A DNA stretch of 35,869 nt, taken from contig NZ_BSPC01000013.1 of assembly GCF_030160835.1 (NCBI RefSeq), positions 1 through 35,869 on the forward strand, in the 5' to 3' direction. Under the pieces are notes generated by a model. The model did no database searches, had not been told where the DNA came from, and saw only the letters and a program-made list of their open reading frames with translations. The position numbers and the translations under genes are program-made. The stretch comes from Labrys miyagiensis. GTDB lineage: Bacteria > Pseudomonadota > Alphaproteobacteria > Rhizobiales > Labraceae. Within the stretch, counting starts at the first letter, position 1. Each line of letters starts with the position of its first letter. Below are positions 17,449 to 26,403 of the stretch, in pieces.

Positions 17449-19764
17449 ATGACCGGCACAAGAGACAGCGGACGCATCGCCTCGATCATCGCATCGGATA
17501 TCAACGCCAGGCCCCAGCAGGTGGTCGCCGCCATCGCGCTGCTCGACGAGGGGGCCACGGTTCCGTTCGTGGCCCGCTACCGCAAGGAGGCAACCGGCGG
17601 CCTCGACGACACGCAGTTGCGCTTGCTGGCCGAGCGGCTTGCCTATCTGCGCGAACTCGAGGCGCGGCGCCAGACCATCCTCTCCTCCATCCGCGAGCAG
17701 GGCAAGCTCACGGACGAGCTCGAAGCCAAGATCGCCGCCGCTGTCACCAAGACGGAGCTGGAGGACATCTATCTCCCCTACAAGCCCAAGCGCCGGACCA
17801 AGGCCGAGATCGCGCGCGAGCGCGGTCTGGGCCCGCTGGCCGAGGCGATCCTGGCGGACAGGAAGGTAGCGCCGGCGGACCTCGCCAAGGCCTATCTCAC
17901 CGACGAGGTTCTGGACATCAAGGCCGCGCTTGAAGGCGCGCGCGATATCCTGGCCGAGCAATTCGCCGAAAACGCCGATCTCGTCGGCCGCCTGCGCGCC
18001 TACATGAAGGAGCGGGCCTTTCTGCGCGCGCGCGTCATCGAGGGCAAGCAGGACGCCGGCGCGAAATTCTCCGACTATTTCGACCATGTCGAGAAATGGT
18101 CCGGCGTGCCCAGCCACCGGGCGCTGGCGATGCTGCGTGGGCGCAACGAGGACGTGCTGTCGCTGGATATCGAGGTCGATGCCGACGATACTTCGCCCGT
18201 GAAGCCGGTGGAGCGCATGATCGCTCAGGCCTATGCGATCGGAAACGCGCTGCCCGGCGACCGCTGGCTGATGGAGATCGCGAGCTGGACCTGGCGCGTC
18301 AAGCTCTCGCTGCACCTCTATCTCGACCTGATGGGCGATTTGCGCGGCCGGGCCGAGGAGGAGGCGATCCAGGTCTTCGCACGCAACCTCAAGGACCTGC
18401 TGCTCGCCGCGCCGGCCGGGTCCCGGGCCACCATGGGGCTCGATCCGGGCATCCGGACGGGTGTGAAGGTTGCCGTGGTCGACGGCACCGGCAAGCTGGT
18501 GGCGACGACCACCGTCTACCCCTTCCCGCCGAAGAACGACGTGCGCGGCGCCCAGGCGGAGCTTGCCGGCCTCGTCCGCAAGCACGGCGTCGAACTGATC
18601 GCCATCGGCAACGGCACCGGCAGCCGCGAGACCGAGAAGCTGGTGGCGGAGATGCTGTCCGCCCTGCCCGCACCCAAGCCCCTCAAGGTGATCGTGAGCG
18701 AAGCAGGGGCGTCGGTCTACTCGGCTTCCGAGGCGGCCGCGGCCGAGTTCCCGGATCTCGACGTCTCGCTGCGCGGCGCCGTGTCGATCGCGCGCCGGCT
18801 GCAGGATCCGCTGGCGGAGCTGGTGAAGATCGAGCCGAAGTCGATCGGCGTGGGCCAGTATCAGCACGATGTCGATCAGTATCGGCTGGCGCGCTCGCTG
18901 GACGGCGTGGTGGAAGATGCGGTGAACGCCGTCGGCGTCGACCTCAACACGGCCTCCGCCTCGCTGCTGGCGCGCGTGTCCGGTCTCGGCGCCTCGCTGG
19001 CGGAAGGCATCGTGGCGCATCGCGATGCCAGCGGGCCGTTCTCGAACCGGAAGGAGTTGCTGAAGGTCAGCCGTCTCGGGCCGCGCGCCTTCGAGCAATG
19101 CGCCGGCTTCCTGCGCATCCCCAAGGGCAGCGAGCCGCTGGACGCCTCGGCCGTGCACCCGGAAGCCTATGGCGTGGCCAAGAAGATCGTCGCGGCCTGC
19201 GGGCGCGATGTCCGCGCGCTGATGGGCGACAACGCCGCCCTTAGGGCAATCGATCCGCGCGTCTTCGTGGACGAGCGCTTCGGCCTGCCGACCGTGCGCG
19301 ACATCATCGCGGAGCTGGAGAAACCCGGCCGCGATCCCCGGCCCGAATTCAGGACCGCGACCTTCGCCGAGGGCATCGACAATATCAAGGACCTGAAGCC
19401 CGGCATGCTGCTGGAGGGCACGGTCACCAATGTCGCGGCCTTCGGCGCCTTCGTCGACATCGGCGTGCACCAGGACGGCCTGGTGCATGTCTCCCAGCTG
19501 GTGGACCGTTTCGTGAAGGATGCGCATGAGGTGGTGAAGGCCGGCGACGTCGTGAAGGTGCGCGTCATCGAGGTCGACATCCCGCGCAAGCGCATTGCCC
19601 TGTCGATGCGCCGCGACGCCGGTGCCGGCGCCGCGAAACCGATGCGGCGGGACGACAGCCGGGACAAGCCGAATACGCCGCGGCCCGGGCAGGGCCGGCC
19701 GGACAAGCCCGGCGGCCAGGGCGCCTTCGGCGCGGCGTTGGCGGAGGCTCTGAAGAAGCGTTAA
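17449..19764 (+). CDS. tex: Tex-family RNA-binding transcription accessory protein
   Basis: The 771-residue protein has the full Tex architecture: helical N-terminal domain ([20 protein letters not shown] near residues 40-60), central YqgF/RNase H-like domain beginning [18 protein letters not shown] near residue 328, helix-hairpin-helix region [17 protein letters not shown] (about 498-560), and a C-terminal S1 RNA-binding domain ([19 protein letters not shown]..., about 653-722) with a basic Gly/Pro tail. Tex proteins bind nucleic acids and are linked to transcription and toxin or stress gene expression; the precise job is unsettled. The start at 17449 is preceded by GAGGAG; the frame opens earlier at 17389 without a ribosome site. 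A 730-codon open frame on the minus strand here is an antisense shadow. Confidence 0.95.
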   Translation: MTGTRDSGRIASIIASDINARPQQVVAAIALLDEGATVPFVARYRKEATGGLDDTQLRLLAERLAYLRELEARRQTILSSIREQGKLTDELEAKIAAAVTKTELEDIYLPYKPKRRTKAEIARERGLGPLAEAILADRKVAPADLAKAYLTDEVLDIKAALEGARDILAEQFAENADLVGRLRAYMKERAFLRARVIEGKQDAGAKFSDYFDHVEKWSGVPSHRALAMLRGRNEDVLSLDIEVDADDTSPVKPVERMIAQAYAIGNALPGDRWLMEIASWTWRVKLSLHLYLDLMGDLRGRAEEEAIQVFARNLKDLLLAAPAGSRATMGLDPGIRTGVKVAVVDGTGKLVATTTVYPFPPKNDVRGAQAELAGLVRKHGVELIAIGNGTGSRETEKLVAEMLSALPAPKPLKVIVSEAGASVYSASEAAAAEFPDLDVSLRGAVSIARRLQDPLAELVKIEPKSIGVGQYQHDVDQYRLARSLDGVVEDAVNAVGVDLNTASASLLARVSGLGASLAEGIVAHRDASGPFSNRKELLKVSRLGPRAFEQCAGFLRIPKGSEPLDASAVHPEAYGVAKKIVAACGRDVRALMGDNAALRAIDPRVFVDERFGLPTVRDIIAELEKPGRDPRPEFRTATFAEGIDNIKDLKPGMLLEGTVTNVAAFGAFVDIGVHQDGLVHVSQLVDRFVKDAHEVVKAGDVVKVRVIEVDIPRKRIALSMRRDAGAGAAKPMRRDDSRDKPNTPRPGQGRPDKPGGQGAFGAALAEALKKR

Positions 19765-19796
19765 GGAGCGCTGTTTACGACAGAGGTGGGTGCACT

Positions 19797-19869
19797 GGGG
19801 GCGGGTCTTCAGACCCGCCTGATACGTCGCGGATGAGGGCTGGCAGGCGGGTCTGAAGACCCGCCCCCC
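19797..19869. repeat. Palindromic element, family R1 copy a, between convergent genes
   Basis: Two short hairpins GGCGGGTCT-TC-AGACCCGCC and GGCGGGTCT-GA-AGACCCGCC flank a spacer of about 25 bp; each is also the inverse of the other, so the whole folds as one long palindrome. It sits between the tex stop (19764) and the stop of the NTF2-like gene (19877), where it could serve as a bidirectional terminator. Related copies are at 23103-23167, 28476-28540 and 28558-28626. Confidence 0.85.
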
Positions 19870-19876
19870 AAACCGG

Positions 19877-20335
19877 TCACGGCGCCGACGCGCGCGTGTC
19901 CGTCCAGTCGACCATCAGCTTGCGTTCGGCGAACAGCCAGGCGCCATCCTGTTTCACGAACTGGTCGAGATAGCGGATCGAGGCGACCATCAGCGTCCGC
20001 TTCTCGCCGTCCACCGTCAAATGGTGGGCGATGCAATAGCTCTCGCCGGTGGCGCTGTTACCCTCGAGGCGTATGGTGCTCTGCCCGTTGAAATGCGTCG
20101 TGGCCCGATACTGGTTCAGGTCGGCGAAGACAGGGGCGAGCGCCTCCCGGCCGTGGAGAGCATAGGTCGGCTCAGGCGCCTTGCTGTCCATGAAGACATG
20201 GAAGGCCGTATCCTCGGTGAACAGCGCCATCTGTCCCGCGGCATCGCGCCGGTCGGCACAATGGGCATAGGCATCGATCAGGTCCCGGATGGCGAGCCGG
20301 TCGGCTGCTTCTTCGGGGGTGATGGTCTGGGGCAT
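19877..20335 (-). CDS. SnoaL/NTF2-like family protein
   Basis: The 152-residue protein opens with AADRLAIRDLIDAYAHCADRRDAAGQMALFTEDTAFHVF, the usual start of bile acid dehydratase/SnoaL-like NTF2-fold proteins, and carries the later strands (ATTHFNGQSTIRLEGNSATGESYCIAHH, RTLMVASIRYLDQFVKQDGAWLFAERKLMVDWTDTR) of the same fold. Members are small lyases, isomerases or ligand-binding proteins; no substrate can be inferred. The ATG at 20335 follows AAGGAGAG closely. It converges on tex with element R1 copy a between. Confidence 0.85.
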   Translation of the reverse strand: MPQTITPEEAADRLAIRDLIDAYAHCADRRDAAGQMALFTEDTAFHVFMDSKAPEPTYALHGREALAPVFADLNQYRATTHFNGQSTIRLEGNSATGESYCIAHHLTVDGEKRTLMVASIRYLDQFVKQDGAWLFAERKLMVDWTDTRASAP

Positions 20336-20594
20336 GGTCTCTCCTTGGGCCTGTCGTCCGTTATGAATAGCGTGGAGTGAGGCCGGATTGGGAGAGCGAA
20401 AATCATCTCTCATCGTGTGAACGGTTATAGCGAGAAGGGCGAGGAGGGTGCTTGACACAGAGCCACCCGAACGGGGAACGAAAAACCCCTTATCTCTTTG
20501 AAAAGAAATACACTTCTTACCCAGACGCCGGAAAGGGTGTTTTTACCATGTTTGACTCCTGGCGCGTTTCGAGCGTCTTATCCTAAGACTCCAC
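20336..20594. other. Intergenic space between the NTF2-like gene and the imu promoter
   Basis: The two genes diverge. I see no ORF, repeat or hairpin of note in this stretch; an AT-richer part at about 20485-20560 may hold further promoter elements. Confidence 0.5.
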
Positions 20595-20622
20595 TTGAAA
20601 TGTTCTTGTTTTGTTCTAGTCT
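20595..20622 (+). promoter_or_regulatory. SOS (LexA) box inside the promoter of the imuA-imuB-dnaE2 operon
   Basis: GTTC-TTGTTTT-GTTC (20602-20616) is an exact match to the alphaproteobacterial LexA site GTTC-N7-GTTC. It lies between a -35-like TTGAAA (20595-20600) and a -10-like TAGTCT (20617-20622), spaced 16 bp, and 26 bp upstream of the imuA start codon. LexA bound here would block polymerase, so the operon should be induced by DNA damage. Confidence 0.88.
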
Positions 20623-20642
20623 GGGTGAAACGGATTTCGCCC

Positions 20643-21428
20643 ATGACGATACGCGTACCCCCTCCCTCCGAGTTTGCTGACGAACGTGCCGAGAAGCTGG
20701 CGAGCCTGCGCCTGCTCTTGCCCCGGCTCGACCATGTGCATGCGGATGCCGGCGTCCTGCCTTTCGGCATCGAGGATGTGGACCAGAAGCTGCCGGGCGG
20801 CGGGCTGGCGCTCGACGGGCTGCATGAGATCGCGCCGCGGACGATCTTCGACACGGCCTCGGCGCTGGCCTTCCTCGTCTCCCGCCTGGTGCACAGGCAG
20901 GACAAGGACGCGGTCTGGCTGGTCACCTCGCCGCGCGGGCTGGACGGGCTCGGCCGGCTCCATGGGCATGGGCTGCGGGGCCTCGGGCTCGATCCGGCCC
21001 GGCTCGTGCTGGTCCATGCCGGCAGCGAGGTCGAGGCGGCCTGGGCGCTGGAGGAAATCCTGCGTTCCGGCGCCGCTGCCGCCGTGGCGGCGCTGACGGG
21101 CGGCGGCCTCGATGCCGCCACCAGCCGGCGCCAGCAGCTCGCTGCCGCCTCGGCGCCCTGCCCGCTCTTCCTGCTGCGCCCTCCCCTCGCCCCCTCCGCC
21201 ACCGTTGCCGTCACCCGCTGGCGCATCGGTGCGGCAGCGGGCCCGCGCGACCGGTTCGGCCTTCTCACCGCCTGGCGCTGGCGCGTTCAGCTCGAACGCA
21301 GCCGCAACGGGCAAAGCGGTCTCTGGCTCATGGAGTACGACCATGTCACGCATCGTCTCGATCTGGCTGCCGCGCTGGCCGATCCAGCGTTTTCTGATTT
21401 CTCAGTCCAAAACGCCAAGGTCGCCTGA
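20643..21428 (+). CDS. imuA: ImuA, SOS mutasome accessory protein
   Basis: The 261-residue protein is the RecA/SulA-related accessory factor of the ImuA-ImuB-DnaE2 mutasome. Family landmarks are LPFGIEDVDQKLPGGGLALDGLHEIAP (residues about 40-66), the Walker-like core WLVTSPRGLDGLGRLHGHGLRGLGLDPARLVLVHAGSEVEAAWALEE, and the Leu/Pro-rich CPLFLLRPP segment before TRWRIGAAAGP. It interacts with ImuB in translesion synthesis after SOS induction. The start at 20643 was chosen because it follows the SOS box and matches usual family length; an upstream ATG at 20595 would lie within the promoter. The gene overlaps imuB by 86 bp, implying coupled translation. Alphaproteobacterial homologues are often annotated as ImuA or SulA-like. 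Confidence 0.92.
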   Translation: MTIRVPPPSEFADERAEKLASLRLLLPRLDHVHADAGVLPFGIEDVDQKLPGGGLALDGLHEIAPRTIFDTASALAFLVSRLVHRQDKDAVWLVTSPRGLDGLGRLHGHGLRGLGLDPARLVLVHAGSEVEAAWALEEILRSGAAAAVAALTGGGLDAATSRRQQLAAASAPCPLFLLRPPLAPSATVAVTRWRIGAAAGPRDRFGLLTAWRWRVQLERSRNGQSGLWLMEYDHVTHRLDLAAALADPAFSDFSVQNAKVA

Positions 21429-23064
21429 GACCGTCGATCCGCGCAGCCCCTTCATCCTCACGGTCGAGGCTGCGGGCGGCCCGCGCATCGCCTCCGCCAG
21501 CCGGCTGGCGGAACAGGAGGGCCTGGCGGCAGGCGGGCTGGTGGCCGATGCCCGCGCCAAGGTGCCAGGCCTGCAGACGCGCCCGCTCGCGCCGGAGGCC
21601 GACGCCCAGGCGCTGCACCGCCTTGGCCTGTGGGCCCTGCGCTACACGCCCGCCATCGCCCTCTATCGCGAGGCGGATGGCGCCGACGGGCTCTTCCTCG
21701 ACATCGCCGGCGCCAGCCATCTCGCCGGCGGCGAGGAGGCTCTGCTCGCCGACATCGTCAAGCGCCTGCGCCAGTTCTCCCTGGGCGCGCGGGTGGCCCT
21801 TGCCGATACGCTCGGGGCCGCCTGGGCCCTGTCGCGCTTCCATCCCCAGGCGAACTTCATCCTGGCCGAGGGCGCCGATCCCGGTCCGGCGCTGACAGGC
21901 CTGCCTTTACAGGCCCTGCGCCTGCCCGACGATCTCTGCCAGACGCTGCGGCGTCTCGGCTTCAAGCAAGTCGGCGATCTCATCGGCAAGCCGCGCGCGC
22001 CCTTCGCCTCCCGCTTCGACGCCCTGCTGCTGCGGCGCTTCGACCAGGCCATGAACATGCGCGACGAGGCCCTCACCCTGGTCGAGCAGCCGCCGCTCTA
22101 TCATCGCAGCCGCCAATTGCTGGAGCCGGTGGTGAGCCAGGCGGCCGTGGTGCATGTCGCCACCCGCCTGATGCAGGATCTCGTGCCGGCCCTCACCCGC
22201 GACGGCGTCGCCGCGCGCGTGTTGCAGTTGCGCCTCTTTCGTGTCGATGGCGAGGTGCGCACCATCCATATCGGCCTCGCCTCCGCCACGCGCGATCCCA
22301 GCCATGTCGCGAGACTCGTCACGCTCGACCTGGAACGCCTGGGGGAAACCATCGACGCCGGCTTCGGCTTCGAGACCATCAGCCTCGCCGCCACCCGCAC
22401 CGAGAAGATCGGCAGCCGCCAGGCCCGCCTGTCGCTGCGCGATGGCCGGCGCCAGCCCGAGGCCGATCCCGGTGAGCGCCGTGCCGAACTGATCGATGCC
22501 CTGCGCCAGCGCCTCGGCCCCGGCACGGTGCGCCAGCTCCATCCGGTGGAACGGCACGATCCAGCCCGCGCCGAGACGGCCCGCGACGCCGGAGAGAGCG
22601 AGCCCGCCTGGCCGCAACCCGACCGCTCGCGCCTGCGCCCGCCCCTCTTCCTCGACCAGCCCGAACCCTTGCAGATCCTCGCCACCAGGCCGGACGGGCT
22701 GCCCGGCCATTTCCGCTGGCGCGGCGCCCCGCACCACATCACGCAATTGCAGGGGCCGGAGCGCATTGCCGCCCCCTGGTGGGAACAGGTGGCGCCGGCC
22801 TTGCCTACTATTTCCAAGGAGGAATTCGGCTGGGGCAAGAAAGGCGATGAAATCGGCAGCATCCCTGCCGGCGAGACCACGACCAGCCAGAAGCGCAACC
22901 GCTTCGAGGACGACGAGGCCGGGCGCGAACGCTCGGTGCTGCTGCCGGCGCCGGCACGGCAGGACCATTATGTCGCGGAGACCCTGGGCGGCCAGCGCTT
23001 CTGGCTCTGCCGCGAGGCGACGCCCCGGCAGGTGAACTGGTTCATGCGGGGGCTGTTCGCATGA
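21343..23064 (+). CDS. imuB: ImuB, Y-family polymerase-like mutasome protein
   Basis: The 573-residue protein resembles Y-family DNA polymerases but lacks the N-terminal catalytic acidic residue: it starts SRIVSIWLPRWPIQRFL where active enzymes have VDMDAFF. Y-family landmarks remain: LWALRYTPAIALYREADGADGLFLDIAGASHL, an HhH segment (LRLPDDLCQTLRRLGFKQVGDLIGKPR) and a little finger (VEQPPLYHRSRQLLEPV). ImuB acts as the scaffold and clamp tether for DnaE2. A QARLSL at residues 360-365 stands where clamp-binding motifs occur but lacks the usual aromatic end. Residues about 487-540 hold an acidic/Lys-rich segment that I do not recall from usual ImuB. Start at 21343 fits the family and overlaps imuA; its TGA overlaps the dnaE2 ATG. 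Confidence 0.93.
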   Translation: MSRIVSIWLPRWPIQRFLISQSKTPRSPETVDPRSPFILTVEAAGGPRIASASRLAEQEGLAAGGLVADARAKVPGLQTRPLAPEADAQALHRLGLWALRYTPAIALYREADGADGLFLDIAGASHLAGGEEALLADIVKRLRQFSLGARVALADTLGAAWALSRFHPQANFILAEGADPGPALTGLPLQALRLPDDLCQTLRRLGFKQVGDLIGKPRAPFASRFDALLLRRFDQAMNMRDEALTLVEQPPLYHRSRQLLEPVVSQAAVVHVATRLMQDLVPALTRDGVAARVLQLRLFRVDGEVRTIHIGLASATRDPSHVARLVTLDLERLGETIDAGFGFETISLAATRTEKIGSRQARLSLRDGRRQPEADPGERRAELIDALRQRLGPGTVRQLHPVERHDPARAETARDAGESEPAWPQPDRSRLRPPLFLDQPEPLQILATRPDGLPGHFRWRGAPHHITQLQGPERIAAPWWEQVAPALPTISKEEFGWGKKGDEIGSIPAGETTTSQKRNRFEDDEAGRERSVLLPAPARQDHYVAETLGGQRFWLCREATPRQVNWFMRGLFA

Positions 23065-26000
23065 GGCAGGATGAAGGGCGAAGTTTTCCTGGGACCGCAA
23101 CGGGGGGCGGGTCTTCAGACCCGGCTCTTTCCTCGGTGCAACGGCCGGGTCTGAAGACCCGCCCCCCACACGCGCCTGCCTATGCCGAGCTCGCCGTCAC
23201 CACCAATTTCTCCTTCCTGCGCGGCGCCTCCTTCCCGCAGGACATGGTGAAGCGGGCGCAGGAGCTCGGCCTCGTGGGCATCGGCATCGCCGACCGCAAC
23301 TCCTTCGCCGGTGTGGTGCGGGCACTGCGGGAGGCCAAGAAGCACCCGCATCTACGCTATCTGCCGGGCGTGCGCCTCGTCACCACCGACGGTTTCGAGG
23401 CCATCGCCTACCCCACCGACCGCGAGGCCTATGGCCGGCTCTGCCGCCTGCTCAGCGACAGCAACAAGCGCATCAAAAGACAGAAAGGTGAATGCCAGTT
23501 CGGTTTCGAAGCGATCCTTTCCGCCAGCGAAGGCCAGATCCTGATCGCCCTGCCGCCGGACGAACCGGACGAGACCTTCATCGCCCGCGTTTCCGCCCTC
23601 GCCAAATCAGCCCCGGGCCGCGTCTACCTCGCCGGCCATCACCGCCTCTCCGGCGACGAACCCCGCCGCCTCGGTCGCCTGGCGGAACTCGGCGACGCCA
23701 TCGGCGCCCCCATGGTCGCCGTCAACGACGTGCTCTACCACATGCCCGAACACCGGGCGCTGGCCGACATCCTCACCTGCATCCGCGAGAAATGCACCTT
23801 GGCCGAGGCCGGCTTCCGGCTGGAGATCAACGAGGAGCGCACCATCAAACCGCCCGAAATCATGGCGCGGCTGTTCGCGGATCATCCGGAAGCGCTGGCG
23901 AGGACGATCGAGATCGTGAAGGCATGCAGCTTCGATCTTCGGCAGTTGAGATACGAATATCCCGAAGAGCCGATCCCGCCGGGCAAGACGCCGCAGCAAC
24001 ATCTGGAGGATCTGACATGGGCCGGCGCGGATCGACGCTATCTCTATGGCGTGCCGGATGATGTCGCCGAGCGGATCAAGGAAGAACTTCGGCTGATCGC
24101 CAAGCTCGAATTCGCGCCCTATTTCCTCACGGTGCACGACGTCGTCGACTATGCCCGCAATAATCTCGAGGTTTTGTGCCAGGGGCGTGGTTCGGCGGCA
24201 AACAGCGCGGTCTGCTATTGCCTCGGCATCACAGAAGTCAATCCGGACGAAACCAAGCTGCTCTTTTCCCGCTTTATCTCGGAGAGACGCGGGGAGCCGC
24301 CGGATATCGACGTCGATTTCGAGCATGAGCGCCGCGAGGACGTGATCCAATATATCTATCAGCGCTATGGCCGGGAGAAGGCCGCCATCTGCTCCACCGT
24401 CATCCACTACCGCTCACGCCGGGCGGTCGGCGAAGTCGGCAAGGTGCTGGGCTTGACGCCCGATGTCACCGCAACCCTGTCCAAGACGGTCTGGGGCATG
24501 GGCATGCAGACCTGGACGCCCAGCCGCGTCAAACAGGCCGGTCTCGATCCTGATAATCCGGCCATCCGGCAAGCGCTCTATTTCACCAACGCCCTCACCG
24601 GCTTTCCCCGGCATCTGTCCCAGCATGTCGGCGGCTTCGTTCTCACCCGCAAGAGGCTCGATGAGTCGGTGCCAATCTGCCACGCGACCATGGACGATCG
24701 CACCTTCATCGAATGGGACAAGGACGATATCGATGAGATCGGCATGATGAAGGTCGATGTGCTCGCCTTGGGCATGCTGAGCTGCATCCGGCGCGGACTC
24801 GACCTCCTCAGGCAGCATTACGGGCGGCAGCTCGGAGAGATTGCCAAGCTGCCGCGTAAGGACGAAGCGACTTACGAGATGTTGTGCCAGGCCGATTCCG
24901 TCGGCGTATTCCAGGTCGAGAGCCGGGCGCAGATGTCGATGCTGCCGCGCCTCAAGCCGCAGGAATTCTACGATCTCGTCATCGAAGTGGCCATCGTCCG
25001 CCCCGGCCCGATCCAGGGTGGCATGGTGCACCCTTATCTGCGCCGGCGGGACGGCATCGAGAAGGAGCACTATCCCTCGCCGTCACCCGAATTCGGTCCG
25101 GCGGACGAGCTGAAAGAGGTCTTGTCACGCACCAAAGGAGTTCCGCTCTTTCAGGAACAAGCCATGGAGATCGCCATCAAGGCGGCCGGCTTCACGCCCG
25201 ATGAGGCGGATGGCCTGCGCCGTGCCATGGCAACGTTCAGACACACCGGGACCATCGGCAATTACAAGGACAAGTTCATCAACGGCATGGTGCGGCGCGG
25301 CTATGAACAGGCCTTCGCCGAGCGCTGCTTCAGCCAGATCGAGGGTTTCGGCGAATATGGCTTCCCCGAGAGCCATGCCGCCAGCTTCGCCGTGCTCGTC
25401 TATGTCTCGGCCTATATCAAATGCCATTACCCTGACGTCTTCTGCGCGGCGATCCTCAACAGCCAGCCGATGGGCTTCTACCAGCCGGCGCAATTGGTGC
25501 GCGATGCCGAAAAGCATGGCGTCGAGATCCGGCCCGTCGACATCAATTACAGCGACTGGGACTGCACGTTGGAGCCGGCCACCGACCCGAGCAAGCACCG
25601 CTTTGCCGTGCGCCTGGGCATGCGGCTGGTGACGGGGCTGAACGAGGACGATATCCGGATGATGGTGGGCGGCCGCGGCAATGGCTATGGCAGCCTGGAG
25701 CGCTTCGGCTCGGCGAGCGGCCTCACCCTCCAGGCCATCGAGAAGCTGGCCGAGGCCGATGCCTTCCGTTCGCTCAACCTGGACAGGCGCGAGGCGCTCT
25801 GGGCCGTGCGCCGTTTCGAGACCATCGGCATCGGATTCAACAAAGCCAGCCGGGACCTGCCACTGCTTACCACCGATTTCGACGACCACCTCTTCCCCGA
25901 GCCGGCGATCGCCTTACCCGTCATGGAACAGAGCGAGCATGTGCTGGAGGATTACCAGACCACCGGCCTCTCGCTCAAAGCCCATCCCTGCTCCTTCCTG

Positions 26001-26393
26001 CGGCCGGAACTCGAGCGCCTCGGGGCCATCACCAACCACGCCCATCGCGGCAAGGAAATCAAGGAGAACAGCCTCGTCACCGTGGCCGGCCTAGTGCTGA
26101 CGCGCCAGCGTCCGGGCACGGCCAGCGGCGTGGTGTTCATGACCATCGAGGACGAGACCGACATCAGCAACATCATCGTCTGGCCGAAAACCTTCGAAAA
26201 ATACCGCCGCGCCGTGATGAATTCGCGCTTCGTCGCCATACGCGGCCGGGTGCAGCGCGCCGGCCTCGTCGTGCATGTGATCGCCGAAAACGTGCTCGAC
26301 CTCTCGGCCGAACTCGCTCACCTGCGCGAAGGCATCCCCGCGCCGCCGGCCCAGCTCGAACTGACCCTGTTCAAGAGCCGGGATTTCCATTGA
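23061..26393 (+). CDS. dnaE2: DnaE2 (ImuC), error-prone DNA polymerase
   Basis: At 1110 residues this is a C-family polymerase of the DnaE2 type. It has an N-terminal PHP domain (YAELAVTTNFSFLRGAS from Y41; IADRNSFAGVVRA), a palm with catalytic PDIDVDF (residues 414-420, D415/D417) and a third Asp in MKVDVLALG (D566), and a C-terminal OB fold (VTVAGLVLTRQRPG...WPKTFEKYRR, about 1005-1090). It performs mutagenic translesion synthesis with ImuA and ImuB. Its ATG overlaps the imuB TGA as ATGA. Residues 15-36 are encoded by palindromic repeat R1 copy b (23103-23167), in frame, with no alternative ATG/GTG/TTG start between the repeat and the conserved YAEL block. QLELTLF at residues 1098-1104 resembles a clamp-binding motif. 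Confidence 0.95.
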   Translation: MRQDEGRSFPGTATGGGSSDPALSSVQRPGLKTRPPHAPAYAELAVTTNFSFLRGASFPQDMVKRAQELGLVGIGIADRNSFAGVVRALREAKKHPHLRYLPGVRLVTTDGFEAIAYPTDREAYGRLCRLLSDSNKRIKRQKGECQFGFEAILSASEGQILIALPPDEPDETFIARVSALAKSAPGRVYLAGHHRLSGDEPRRLGRLAELGDAIGAPMVAVNDVLYHMPEHRALADILTCIREKCTLAEAGFRLEINEERTIKPPEIMARLFADHPEALARTIEIVKACSFDLRQLRYEYPEEPIPPGKTPQQHLEDLTWAGADRRYLYGVPDDVAERIKEELRLIAKLEFAPYFLTVHDVVDYARNNLEVLCQGRGSAANSAVCYCLGITEVNPDETKLLFSRFISERRGEPPDIDVDFEHERREDVIQYIYQRYGREKAAICSTVIHYRSRRAVGEVGKVLGLTPDVTATLSKTVWGMGMQTWTPSRVKQAGLDPDNPAIRQALYFTNALTGFPRHLSQHVGGFVLTRKRLDESVPICHATMDDRTFIEWDKDDIDEIGMMKVDVLALGMLSCIRRGLDLLRQHYGRQLGEIAKLPRKDEATYEMLCQADSVGVFQVESRAQMSMLPRLKPQEFYDLVIEVAIVRPGPIQGGMVHPYLRRRDGIEKEHYPSPSPEFGPADELKEVLSRTKGVPLFQEQAMEIAIKAAGFTPDEADGLRRAMATFRHTGTIGNYKDKFINGMVRRGYEQAFAERCFSQIEGFGEYGFPESHAASFAVLVYVSAYIKCHYPDVFCAAILNSQPMGFYQPAQLVRDAEKHGVEIRPVDINYSDWDCTLEPATDPSKHRFAVRLGMRLVTGLNEDDIRMMVGGRGNGYGSLERFGSASGLTLQAIEKLAEADAFRSLNLDRREALWAVRRFETIGIGFNKASRDLPLLTTDFDDHLFPEPAIALPVMEQSEHVLEDYQTTGLSLKAHPCSFLRPELERLGAITNHAHRGKEIKENSLVTVAGLVLTRQRPGTASGVVFMTIEDETDISNIIVWPKTFEKYRRAVMNSRFVAIRGRVQRAGLVVHVIAENVLDLSAELAHLREGIPAPPAQLELTLFKSRDFH
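23103..23167. repeat. Palindromic element, family R1 copy b, inside the dnaE2 coding frame
   Basis: Outer arms GGGGGGCGGGTCTTCAGACC and GGTCTGAAGACCCGCCCCCC are inverted, each also forming a short hairpin, as in copies at 19797-19869 and 28558-28626. It sits 42 bp inside the only plausible dnaE2 frame, is about 65 bp long (22 codons), and keeps the frame open. It is translated as residues 15-36 (GGSSDPAL...LKTRPP). Confidence 0.88.
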
Positions 26394-26403
26394 GGCGGAG
26401 GTC

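Noticed and set aside
17335-19527. 730-codon minus-strand open frame
   Set aside because: Shadow of tex: it has no known domain, and the plus-strand frame has complete Tex architecture and a ribosome site.
21907-23169. Long minus-strand frames opposite imuA/imuB and dnaE2 (also 20616-21353, 24414-25070, 25125-25889)
   Set aside because: Antisense frames in high-GC DNA; the plus-strand genes are unmistakable members of the mutasome.
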